Shown here: one piece after another, positions 1 through 5,917 of the stretch
Layout: every line of letters begins with the position of its first letter
How positions within the stretch are numbered: position 1 is the first letter of the stretch
NCBI GenBank assembly: GCA_021201515.1
Contig: JAJQET010000199.1
Span: forward strand, 1-6,250
DNA length: 6,250 bases
Reading direction: 5' to 3'
From: Clostridiales bacterium
GTDB lineage: Bacteria > Bacillota > Clostridia > Oscillospirales > Oscillospiraceae
Made by a program: the position numbers and the translations under genes
Notes under the pieces: generated by a model
What the model saw: only the letters and a program-made list of their open reading frames with translations
Told to the model about the DNA's origin: nothing
Database searches by the model: none

Positions 1-98
1 AGCCGCCATCGGCGGCAGCTTTGGTGCGTGTAAAGTTACATCGTCTGTTGCCTGACAGACCACCTGATTGAGAGACAAGGCGGAGCCGCCTGTGGGAT

Positions 99-149
99 AG
101 AGGGAGATTCTTAAGAGGGACGCACGGCGGCCCTCTTAAGCCGCCCTCT
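99..149. repeat. long imperfect palindrome (nested stem-loop)
   Basis: The inner arms CTTAAGAGGG (110-119) and CCCTCTTAAG (131-140) are perfect 10-base complements around an 11-base loop. An outer pair, AGAGGG (99-104) with CCCTCT (144-149), extends the structure across a small internal loop. A competing 6-base pairing is possible between GGCGGC (126-131) and GCCGCC (140-145), so the RNA could switch between two folds if it is transcribed. The palindrome is close to symmetric, so the strand is undetermined. It resembles repetitive extragenic palindromes, but copy number cannot be seen from one window. Confidence 0.6.
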
Positions 150-152
150 TTC

Positions 153-182
153 CCCCATTTCTCGGCGGCGCGAGAAATGGGG
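153..182. repeat. perfect 12-base inverted repeat with 6-base loop
   Basis: CCCCATTTCTCG (153-164) and CGAGAAATGGGG (171-182) are exact reverse complements around the loop GCGGCG. This is the strongest hairpin in the window and begins four bases after the preceding palindrome ends, so the two probably form one unit. It is followed by CCCCC rather than T residues, which argues against an intrinsic terminator in the + direction. In the - direction it is followed by GGGGGAAAG, which is also not a terminator tail. Confidence 0.65.
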
Positions 183-302
183 CCCCCGGAGGGAAACCAC
201 TTATTTCCTTTCTCAATCCTTGTCTAAGGAGAATCAGCACAACCCCTGTTTCCTTCCTCTTTCCTTGCCTAAGGAACCCTGCCCACCCCGGGACAGGGAA
301 AA

Positions 303-350
303 CTTACGGTAAGGCTTTACTTTCACGCTTTAAGATGGTAAAATGTGAAA
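303..350. promoter_or_regulatory. possible operator dyads around the operon promoter
   Basis: CTTACGGTAAG (303-313) is a perfect 5-1-5 palindrome ending two bases before the -35 element. TTTCAC (321-326) and GTGAAA (345-350) form a second inverted repeat that brackets the -10 element with 18 bases between the arms. Symmetric sites placed like this often bind dimeric regulators. The first gene encodes a TrpR-like DNA-binding protein, so autoregulation is conceivable. This is inference: short dyads also arise by chance in AT-rich promoter DNA. Confidence 0.3.
316..344 (+). promoter_or_regulatory. sigma-A type promoter for the yerC-rbfA-truB-ribF-hslO operon
   Basis: A -35 element TTTACT (316-321) and a -10 element TAAAAT (339-344) are separated by exactly 17 bases. 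TGG at 336-338 supplies an extended -10 TGn motif. Transcription would start near 351, about 50 bases before the yerC start. It is the only good promoter I see ahead of the gene run, so it probably drives the whole operon. The match is to consensus by eye; no expression evidence is available. Confidence 0.65.
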
Positions 351-357
351 CTGTAGA

Positions 358-374
358 GCGGCGGTTCCCGCCGC
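358..374 (+). promoter_or_regulatory. GC hairpin in the 5' leader of the operon
   Basis: GCGGCGG (358-364) and CCGCCGC (368-374) pair perfectly around a TTC loop. The hairpin would begin about seven bases from the inferred transcript start near 351 and end 11 bases before the Shine-Dalgarno sequence. No T-run follows, so it is not a terminator. A stem-loop close to the 5' end can protect an mRNA from 5'-end-dependent decay; that role here is inferred. Confidence 0.4.
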
Positions 375-400
375 AGCCATCGGGAAAAGGAGGATGCCCC

Positions 401-709
401 ATGTCCAAGGTAAGCGGAAAGCAGGAGAGCATGGGCCTGTACAAGGCCATTTTGGAGCTGAAGGATTTGGATGAGTGCCACCGGTTCTTTCAGGATCTGT
501 GTACGGTATCGGAGCTGCGGGCCATGGAGCAGCGGTATGACGTGGCCGTGCTGTTGCAGCAGGGCATGATTTACAACCATATTCTGGAAAAGACCGGGGC
601 CAGCAGCGCCACCATCAGCCGGGTGAACCGGGCACTGAACTACGGGGCCGGCGGCTATCAGGACGTCCTCTCCCGCATTCTGGAGCAGAGGGAGCAGGAG
701 GAGTCATGA
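401..709 (+). CDS. yerC: YerC/YecD-family TrpR-like DNA-binding protein
   Basis: The 102-residue product matches the small TrpR-related YerC/YecD family of Bacillota, both in length (about 100) and in pattern. It is all-helical. Residues about 44-79 form a TrpR-type helix-turn-helix: a first helix around YDVAVLLQQG, then NHILEKTGASSATISRVNRAL, which parallels the ATITR recognition segment of E. coli TrpR. It should act as a dimeric cytoplasmic DNA-binding protein. Whether it binds tryptophan or another ligand cannot be told. The ATG at 401 is chosen because AAAGGAGG (386-393) lies seven bases upstream and the family starts here; an in-frame upstream GTG/ATG extension from 335 would lie on the -10 element and has no ribosome site. 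It is the first gene of the operon, and its stop overlaps the next start as ATGA. Confidence 0.88.
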   Translation: MSKVSGKQESMGLYKAILELKDLDECHRFFQDLCTVSELRAMEQRYDVAVLLQQGMIYNHILEKTGASSATISRVNRALNYGAGGYQDVLSRILEQREQEES

Positions 710-1476
710 GCGCGTATGAAGGGCTCGCCCGGTACTATGACGCCCTGACCGGCGATGTGGACTATGGGGCGTGGCTTGACTGGTACCTCCGCTGGTTCGG
801 GAAAAGTCCGGTTCCGGTGGAACTTGTGCTGGATCTCTGCTGTGGCACCGGCACGCTGACCTGCCTGTTGGCCAAACAGGGCTACTCCACCATCGGAACA
901 GACCTGTCCGCCGAAATGCTGTCCGAGGCCATGGAGAAGTCCTTTGAGCTGGAGCTGGAGGAGCCGCCTCTGCTGCTGCACCAGTCCGCCAGCGAGCTGG
1001 ACCTGTACGGCACTGTGGACGCCTGCGTTTGCAGCCTGGACAGCCTGAACTATGTCACCGACGAGGGCGACCTGCGGGAGGCCCTCCGGCGGGTCCACAC
1101 CTTCCTGGCGCCGGGGGGCTATTTCCTGTTCGATGTGCTGGCCCCTCAGTGGATGCAGGGGCTGGACGGCCAGATTTTTGTGGACGAGACGGAGGATGTC
1201 CTCTGCCTGTGGCGGGCATCCTTTCAGGAGGAACTGCTGACCTACGGCATGGACCTGTTTGAGCGGGACGGGAAGGTCTGGCGCAGAGAGCAGGAGGAGC
1301 ATCGGGAACGGGCCTGGCAGCCCGCCGCCCTGGAGTCCATGCTGCGGGAGGCGGGCTTCGCCCAGGTGCAGGTGTTCGGCGGCATGGAGGAACGTCCGCC
1401 GGAGGCATCGGACGGGCGGCTCTTTTTCGTCTGCACCAACGGCCCCGGCGGGCAGACCACAACATCAATTTCATGA
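706..1476 (+). CDS. class I SAM-dependent methyltransferase, substrate unknown
   Basis: The 256-residue protein has a Rossmann-type methyltransferase fold. Motif I is VLDLCCGTG (residues 41-49), which binds S-adenosylmethionine. The acidic end of the second strand is D66 in IGTDLSAEML, and DACVCSLDSLNYV (105-117) is the fourth-strand region. The amino end, YEGLARYYDALTGDVDYGAWLDW, is typical of small stand-alone clostridial methyltransferases of the Methyltransf_25 type. The substrate cannot be named; small molecules, RNA and protein all remain possible. Its start overlaps the yerC stop by four bases (ATGA at 706-709), with AGGAGGAG (696-703) just upstream inside yerC, so the two are probably translationally coupled. 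Twenty bases separate it from rbfA. Its place among translation genes hints at an RNA or ribosome role, but that is only context. Confidence 0.85.
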   Translation: MSAYEGLARYYDALTGDVDYGAWLDWYLRWFGKSPVPVELVLDLCCGTGTLTCLLAKQGYSTIGTDLSAEMLSEAMEKSFELELEEPPLLLHQSASELDLYGTVDACVCSLDSLNYVTDEGDLREALRRVHTFLAPGGYFLFDVLAPQWMQGLDGQIFVDETEDVLCLWRASFQEELLTYGMDLFERDGKVWRREQEEHRERAWQPAALESMLREAGFAQVQVFGGMEERPPEASDGRLFFVCTNGPGGQTTTSIS

Positions 1477-1496
1477 TACTATAGGAGAAAATCATT

Positions 1497-1907
1497 ATGG
1501 CAAGCTATCGCATTGACCGTATCAATGAGGACATCCGCAAGGAGCTGTCCCAGCTGATCCGCAATTTAAAGGACCCAAGAGTGCAGGGCATGATCTCTGT
1601 CACCCGGACGGAGACCGCCAACGACCTGCGCTACTGCACCGTCTACGTCTCCCCACTGGACAAGGGGGACGTGAAGGAGGTTATCAAGGGGCTGAAATCC
1701 GCCTCCGGCTTCCTGCGGCGGGAGCTGGGCCACAACATGAGCCTGCGGTATACGCCGGAGCTAACCTTTGTGGCGGACGACTCCATTGAGCGGGGCAGCC
1801 GCATCATTCAGATGATCAACCACATCTCCGCCCAGGACGCGGAAAAGGCCGCCCAGGCGGAAGGTGCCGGGACTGCGCCGGAGGAAGGGGCTCCTGACCA
1901 TGACTGA
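1497..1907 (+). CDS. rbfA: 30S ribosome-binding factor A
   Basis: RbfA is a cytoplasmic assembly factor that binds the immature 30S subunit near the 16S rRNA 5' helix and supports late maturation and cold growth. The amino end YRIDRINEDIRKELSQLI, the NLKDPRV segment (23-29) and the strand pattern ISVTRTETANDLRYCTVYVS are characteristic. ASG at 69-71 fits the interhelical A-x-G kink of its KH-like fold. At 136 residues it is a little longer than the usual 115-125. The surplus is an alanine- and acid-rich tail from about residue 112, probably disordered. AGGAG at 1483-1487 lies nine bases before the ATG. The 3' end overlaps nrnA by eight bases. In many Bacillota it directly follows infB; here it follows a methyltransferase gene. 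Confidence 0.95.
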   Translation: MASYRIDRINEDIRKELSQLIRNLKDPRVQGMISVTRTETANDLRYCTVYVSPLDKGDVKEVIKGLKSASGFLRRELGHNMSLRYTPELTFVADDSIERGSRIIQMINHISAQDAEKAAQAEGAGTAPEEGAPDHD

Positions 1908-2853
1908 GCAGGAGGCCGCCCGCTGGCTGCTGGAGCGGGACAACTTTCTGGTGCTGACCCACGTTCGCCCGGACGGGGATACCCTGGGCTGCGCCGCCGC
2001 CCTGTGTCTGGCGTTGCAGGCGCTGGGCAAGACGGCGTGGACCATGCCCAACCCGGAGGTGACGCCGGACTACCCGGACTATCTGGACTTTCAGTGGGCG
2101 CCGGAGGGATACGCGCCGGAGCATATCGTCAGCGTGGACATTGCGGACGAAGGGCTCTTCCCGGCGGGCTATGAGCCGTTCGTGGGCAAAAGCGGGCTTT
2201 GCATCGACCATCACGGCTCCAACCGCCGCTACGCCCAAAATCTGTGCCTGGACGCCTCCGCCTCCGCCTGCGGGGAAATCCTCTACCGCATTTGCAGGCT
2301 GCTGGGGGTGATGACCGAGCCCATCGCCCGGGCGCTGTATGTGGCCATCACCACGGACAACGGCTGCTTCGTCTACTCCAGCACCACGCCGGAGAGCCAC
2401 CGCATTGCGGCGGAGCTGATGGAGCAGGGCGACTTTGCCCGCCGGGTTAACAAGCACTTCTTCCAGACCAGAGGACGGAAGGAACTGGCGCTCCAGCGCA
2501 TACTCCTGTCCTCCATGGCCTTCCACCGAGAGGGCCAGGTGGCCGTCTGCGGCCTGACCCTGGCGGACAAAGCCAGCGTGGGAGCTGCGGACGCGGACTG
2601 CTCGGAGCTGGCCTCCTTCTGCGCCACCATTGAGGGGGTGCGGTGCGCCGTCTTTGTCCGGGAGCTGACGCCGGGGAACTTCAAGCTCAGCGTCCGCTCC
2701 GACGAAACATGGGTCAACGCCAGCGACGTCTGCGCCCGGTTTGGCGGCGGCGGCCACGGGGCGGCGGCGGGGGCCTCCATCCCGGCTCGGACCTTGGATG
2801 AGGCCATGGACGCGGCTTATGCCGCCGTAGAACAGACGCTGGACGTGGAATAA
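1900..2853 (+). CDS. nrnA: DHH-family bifunctional oligoribonuclease / pAp phosphatase
   Basis: NrnA degrades short RNA oligonucleotides (nanoRNAs) from the end and dephosphorylates 3'-phosphoadenosine 5'-phosphate to AMP, using Mn2+. The 317-residue length suits the family. Metal-binding motifs are in order: THVRPDGDTLG (20-30, with H21, D25, D27), VSVDIAD (77-83, with D80), the DHH signature IDHHGSN (102-108) and TTDNGCF (151-157, with D153). The DHHA1 domain ends in the substrate-binding GGGGHGAAAG (282-291). All catalytic residues appear intact. The start is ATG at 1900, with GGAGGAAGGGG from 1880 upstream; a GTG at 1864 in the same frame would add 12 atypical residues. It overlaps rbfA by eight bases. 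The rbfA-nrnA-truB order is conserved across Bacillota. Confidence 0.93.
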   Translation: MTEQEAARWLLERDNFLVLTHVRPDGDTLGCAAALCLALQALGKTAWTMPNPEVTPDYPDYLDFQWAPEGYAPEHIVSVDIADEGLFPAGYEPFVGKSGLCIDHHGSNRRYAQNLCLDASASACGEILYRICRLLGVMTEPIARALYVAITTDNGCFVYSSTTPESHRIAAELMEQGDFARRVNKHFFQTRGRKELALQRILLSSMAFHREGQVAVCGLTLADKASVGAADADCSELASFCATIEGVRCAVFVRELTPGNFKLSVRSDETWVNASDVCARFGGGGHGAAAGASIPARTLDEAMDAAYAAVEQTLDVE

Positions 2854-2886
2854 GCCGCTCCGTCAGAACGGAAGGGGGAAACAGAG

Positions 2887-3135
2887 ATGAAGCGCAGTTC
2901 TTTTCTCACACAGCTGTGGATTGCGGTGGGGCTGGTGGTGGCAGGCTTTCTGCTGTCCGTCCTGCTGCAAAACGGCATTGCGTCCAACATCGGATGGGTG
3001 CTTGCGGGGCTTTTGTTCGTCCTGCACCCCGTTTTGCCCCAAAACCAGGAGGAGACGCCTGGGCAGCTGTGGCTTGTCCGGCTGGCGGGGGCGGTGGTGA
3101 TTCTGGTGGGCGTCCTGGTTCGGTTCCGGGTATAG
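2887..3135 (+). CDS. small three-helix membrane protein, function unknown
   Basis: I do not recognise this 82-residue protein. It begins MKRSSFLTQ, and hydrophobic segments at about 7-27, 35-50 and 61-78 could each cross the membrane. A polar loop, PQNQEETPGQ (51-60), lies between the second and third, and the tail RFRV is basic. The two-residue positive start argues for a cytoplasmic amino end. There is no cysteine, no enzyme motif and no cleavable signal peptide. A purine-rich AAGGGGG (2872-2878) lies eight bases before the ATG. It lies 33 bases after nrnA and 34 before truB on the same strand, so it is probably co-transcribed. The codon pattern is like its neighbours. It could be a lineage-specific addition to the conserved nrnA-truB pair. 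Confidence 0.7.
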   Translation: MKRSSFLTQLWIAVGLVVAGFLLSVLLQNGIASNIGWVLAGLLFVLHPVLPQNQEETPGQLWLVRLAGAVVILVGVLVRFRV

Positions 3136-3169
3136 CCCCGATTTAAAAGAAGAAGTGAGGAGTCCCGTT

Positions 3170-4045
3170 ATGCCAAACGGAATTATCGTGATAGACAAAA
3201 CGGCGGACTGGACCAGCATGGACGTGTGCGCCAAACTCCGGCGGCTGCTGGGGGAGCGGCGCATCGGCCACGCCGGTACGCTGGACCCCATGGCCACCGG
3301 GGTGCTGCCCGTCTTTGTGGGGCGGGCCACAAGGGCGGTGGAGTTTGCCGAGTCCGGAGAAAAGGAATACCTGGCCACCCTGCGTTTGGGCGTGACCACG
3401 GACACCCAGGACACCACGGGGGCGGTGCTGTCCACCGCCCCCGCAGTCTGCACCGGAGCGGATTTGGAAGCGGTTCTGCCCCAATTCCGGGGGGAGATTT
3501 TGCAGGTGCCCCCCATGTACTCCGCCCTGAAGGTGAACGGCCAGAAGCTCTATCAGCTGGCCCGGAAGGGCCGGACGGTGGAGCGCCAGCCCAGGGCCAT
3601 CACCATTTTCGCCCTGGAGGTGGTGGAGCGCCTCAGCGACACAGAGTATGCCCTCCGCATCCGCTGCTCCAAGGGCACCTACATCCGGACGCTGTGCCAC
3701 GACATCGGACAGGCCCTGGGCTGCGGCGGGGTGATGGCCTCCCTCCGGCGCACCGAGGCGGCGGGCTTCACCCTGGCCCAGGCGGTGACGCTGGAGCAGG
3801 TGGCCCAGGCGGCGGAGGAAGGCCGGGCCGAGGCCCTGCTTTGCCCGGTGGACGATTTTTTCCGGGCATTCCCCGCCCTTCGCGTGGAAGGGCGGCAGGA
3901 GGCCCTTTGCCGCAACGGGAACCCCTTCCCTGCTGACGCGCCGGAGGGGCGCTATCGGGTCTACGGCTCGGATGGTGCGTTCCTGATGCTGGGCCAGTGC
4001 AAAAACGGGGAAATGCGCACCGTCAAGAGCTTCTTTTCGGTGTAA
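3170..4045 (+). CDS. truB: tRNA pseudouridine-55 synthase
   Basis: TruB isomerises U55 in the T-loop of nearly all tRNAs to pseudouridine and also has tRNA-folding activity. The 291-residue product carries the catalytic block GHAGTLDPMATGVLP (33-47), with the nucleophile D39. KEYLATLRLG (65-74) supplies the conserved tyrosine Y67. The VPPMYSALKVNGQKLYQLAR motif follows, and SKGTYIRTL (167-175) holds the conserved R173. The C-terminal region is the short RNA-binding extension usual in Bacillota. The start is taken at ATG 3170 because GAGGAG (3157-3162) lies seven bases upstream and homologues begin near NGIIVIDK. A GTG at 3155 in frame would lie inside the ribosome site region. It is followed after 27 bases by ribF. 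Confidence 0.95.
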   Translation: MPNGIIVIDKTADWTSMDVCAKLRRLLGERRIGHAGTLDPMATGVLPVFVGRATRAVEFAESGEKEYLATLRLGVTTDTQDTTGAVLSTAPAVCTGADLEAVLPQFRGEILQVPPMYSALKVNGQKLYQLARKGRTVERQPRAITIFALEVVERLSDTEYALRIRCSKGTYIRTLCHDIGQALGCGGVMASLRRTEAAGFTLAQAVTLEQVAQAAEEGRAEALLCPVDDFFRAFPALRVEGRQEALCRNGNPFPADAPEGRYRVYGSDGAFLMLGQCKNGEMRTVKSFFSV

Positions 4046-4060
4046 GGTGTATCATTAGAT

Positions 4061-4066
4061 GAGGTG
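4061..4066 (+). promoter_or_regulatory. ribosome binding site that decides the ribF start
   Basis: GAGGTG sits six bases before a TTG codon at 4073. An in-frame GTG at 4064 lies inside this Shine-Dalgarno-like sequence and has no site of its own upstream, so TTG is the better start for ribF. The choice changes the protein by only three residues. Confidence 0.55.
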
Positions 4067-4072
4067 AACTTT

Positions 4073-5017
4073 TTGAGTAAGAGACAACGGGTGATCGCCC
4101 TGGGTTTTTTTGACGGCGTACACCTGGGCCACGGGGCGCTGCTGCGGGCGGTGAAGCGGAAGGCGGAGGAGCTGGGCCTCCCCGCCGCCGTCATGAGCTT
4201 TGACGCCCATCCCGGCACCCTGGTCAGCGGGAAGGCGGTTCCCATGATCAACACCACGGAGGACCGGGTGTGGCTGATGAAGCACTACTACCAAATCGAC
4301 GAGGTGATTCTGGCCCACTTTGACCAGGCCATGATGCATATGCCCTGGCGCAGCTTTGTGACGGATTACCTGATTGGCACCCTGGGGGCAGCCTATGTGG
4401 TCTGCGGCAGGGACTTTCGCTTTGGCGACCGGGGGGCCGGAGACGCCCGGCGGCTCCAGGACGCCTGCGCAGAGCTGGGCGTGGGCTGTGAAGTAGTGGA
4501 CATGGTTTCGGTGGACGGGGTGCAGGTACACTCCACGGCGATTCGTCAGCTGCTGGCGGAGGGCCGCATAGAGGAGGCCAACCGCTGCCTGGGCCATCCC
4601 CACACCCTGATTCAGACCGTAAACCCCGGCAAGCACTTGGGCTCCCGGCTGGGCTTCCCCACGGTGAACCTGACCGTCCCGCCGGAGGTGGCGGTGCCCG
4701 CCTACGGGGTGTACACCACCAAGGTCTATCTGGATGCGGACGACGATGCCACCGCCCAGATCGCCGTCACCAATGTAGGCGTCCGCCCCACGGTGGACAG
4801 CTCCGGCACCGTCACGGTGGAGGGCTATATTCTGGACTTCCACGGCAATCTGTACGGAAAGCGGGTGCGAATGGAGTTTTTCCGCCACCTGAGAGGGGAA
4901 CGCCGCTTTGACAGCGTGGCGGAACTGACCGCCGAGGTGCTCCGCAATGCGGAGCAGACCCGGCAGTATTTCGCGGCAGGAAGCTGTGAATCAGGAGGAC
5001 AGGACTATGGCAGATGA
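4073..5017 (+). CDS. ribF: bifunctional riboflavin kinase / FAD synthetase
   Basis: RibF phosphorylates riboflavin to FMN and adenylates FMN to FAD in the cytoplasm. The 314-residue length is normal. The N-terminal nucleotidyltransferase domain shows GFFDGVHLGH (11-20), with the H-x-G-H nucleotide-binding motif, and later CGRDFRFGDRGAGD. The linker helix region is VHSTAIRQLLAEG. The C-terminal flavokinase domain shows GFPTVNL (194-200), AYGVYTTKV, NVGVRPT (234-240) and VEGYILDFHGNLYGK, with E250 as the probable catalytic base. Both activities therefore look intact. The start is taken as TTG, an uncommon choice driven by ribosome site spacing. The 3' end overlaps hslO by 11 bases, which suggests coupled translation. 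In many Bacillota rpsO follows ribF; here it does not. No FMN riboswitch precedes it. Confidence 0.93.
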   Translation: MSKRQRVIALGFFDGVHLGHGALLRAVKRKAEELGLPAAVMSFDAHPGTLVSGKAVPMINTTEDRVWLMKHYYQIDEVILAHFDQAMMHMPWRSFVTDYLIGTLGAAYVVCGRDFRFGDRGAGDARRLQDACAELGVGCEVVDMVSVDGVQVHSTAIRQLLAEGRIEEANRCLGHPHTLIQTVNPGKHLGSRLGFPTVNLTVPPEVAVPAYGVYTTKVYLDADDDATAQIAVTNVGVRPTVDSSGTVTVEGYILDFHGNLYGKRVRMEFFRHLRGERRFDSVAELTAEVLRNAEQTRQYFAAGSCESGGQDYGR

Positions 5018-5885
5018 AATCGTAAGGGTCATCACCTCTGACGGGGCCGTGATGGCCTCCGCCATCACCGGGCGGGAGATGGTGGAGCAGGCCCGGCAAA
5101 TCCGCGGCACCACCCCGGTGGCCACGGCGGCCCTGGGCAGGGCGCTGATGGGGGCCTCCATGATGGGCAACCAGCTCAAGGGGGAGGACAACTCCGTCAC
5201 CCTCCAGTTCAAGGGCGGCGGCCCTCTGGGGAACATCACCTGCGTGGCGGAGGCCAGCGGCGACGTGCGGGGCTATGTCCAGAATCCCAGGGTGATGCTG
5301 CCCCTGAACGACCTGCAAAAGCTGGATGTGGGCGGCGCCGTGGGGCGGGACGGTACCCTGACCGTCATCAAGGACTTGGGGATGCGGGAGCCCTATGTGG
5401 GCCAGGTGCCCCTGGTCAGCGGGGAGATTGCCGAGGACCTGACCGCCTACTTCGCCACCAGCGAGCAGTTTCCCACAGCCTGTGCATTGGGGGTGCTGGT
5501 GGACACCGACCTGTCCGTCAAGGCGGCGGGGGGCTATCTGATTCAGCTCCTCCCCGGCGCGGACGACGCCGTGATTGACAAAGTGGAGCGGGGCGTCCGC
5601 AAAAGCGGCTATGTGACGGAGCACTTCGCCCAGGGCGTCACCCCTCTGGCCCTGGTGCAGGAGATTTTGTCCGAGTTCGAGGTGGAGGTGCTGGAGACGG
5701 TTCCCGTGGCCTATCGCTGCGATTGCAGCCGGGAGCGGGTGTCCCGCGCCCTCATCAGCCTGGGGCGGCAGGAGCTGGAGAACATCGTCCGGGAGCAGGG
5801 CGGCTGCACCCTGAGCTGTCAGTTCTGTGGGAAGGAGTACGCCTTTTCCGGGGCCGAGCTGCGGCAGCTGGCCAGCCAGATTTAA
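5007..5885 (+). CDS. hslO: redox-regulated chaperone Hsp33
   Basis: Hsp33 is a cytoplasmic holdase switched on by oxidative unfolding: its zinc-bound cysteines form disulfides and the protein then captures unfolding clients. The 292-residue product has the usual start, IVRVITSDGAVMASAI, and the domain blocks TALGRALMGASMMG-like (about 38-52), KGGGPLG and GYVQNP. The zinc module is complete: C238 and C240 in CDC, then 30 residues, then C271 and C274 in CQFC. A fifth nearby cysteine, C267, is extra. The ATG at 5007 has AGGAGG (4993-4998) eight bases upstream; an in-frame ATG at 4947 would lengthen the ribF overlap and has no family support. It is the last gene of the run and overlaps ribF by 11 bases. 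I see no clear terminator after it. Confidence 0.95.
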   Translation: MADEIVRVITSDGAVMASAITGREMVEQARQIRGTTPVATAALGRALMGASMMGNQLKGEDNSVTLQFKGGGPLGNITCVAEASGDVRGYVQNPRVMLPLNDLQKLDVGGAVGRDGTLTVIKDLGMREPYVGQVPLVSGEIAEDLTAYFATSEQFPTACALGVLVDTDLSVKAAGGYLIQLLPGADDAVIDKVERGVRKSGYVTEHFAQGVTPLALVQEILSEFEVEVLETVPVAYRCDCSRERVSRALISLGRQELENIVREQGGCTLSCQFCGKEYAFSGAELRQLASQI

Positions 5886-5917
5886 ACCGACCCGGGAAAA
5901 GTTTTCAAAAAAAGCAG

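Larger units (their letters stand above)
1..300. other. gene-free intergenic stretch packed with inverted repeats
   Basis: No reading frame here looks like a gene. The stretch contains a succession of short perfect inverted repeats: 2-7/11-16, 43-48/55-60, 78-82/87-91, 110-119/131-140, 153-164/171-182, 217-221/226-230 and 261-266/271-276. None is followed by a convincing T-run, so they do not look like ordinary intrinsic terminators, although 2-16 (followed by only three T) could be a weak one for a gene upstream of the window. Possible explanations are a REP/MITE-like repeat family, a structured non-coding RNA, or the decayed end of a mobile element. The sequence alone does not decide between them. 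The presence of the repeats is certain; their function is unknown. Confidence 0.6.

Noticed and set aside
2..55. Possible C-terminal tail of an upstream gene in frame 2 (ends TGA at 53-55)
   Set aside because: Only 17 codons are visible and they coincide with the inverted repeats, so it cannot be told from chance.
1454..1482. Internal promoter before rbfA with an extended -10 (TGATACTAT)
   Set aside because: The -10 matches only four of six positions and no -35 element is found at the proper distance.
1816..2757. Long open frame on the - strand opposite nrnA
   Set aside because: It lies wholly against a clear nrnA and the end of rbfA, has low-complexity glycine, arginine and proline runs and no ribosome site, and reflects the GC-rich third positions of the real genes.
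2859..2872. Short stem after nrnA (TCCGT/ACGGA) as a terminator
   Set aside because: The stem has five pairs and is followed by AGGGGG, which is the next gene's ribosome site, not a T-run.
4046..4072. FMN riboswitch ahead of ribF
   Set aside because: The gap is only 27 bases, far too short for the aptamer, and it holds none of its conserved structure.
5896..5906. GAAAAGTTTTC after hslO as a terminator
   Set aside because: It is a short AT palindrome without a usable loop and is followed by A residues on the + strand.
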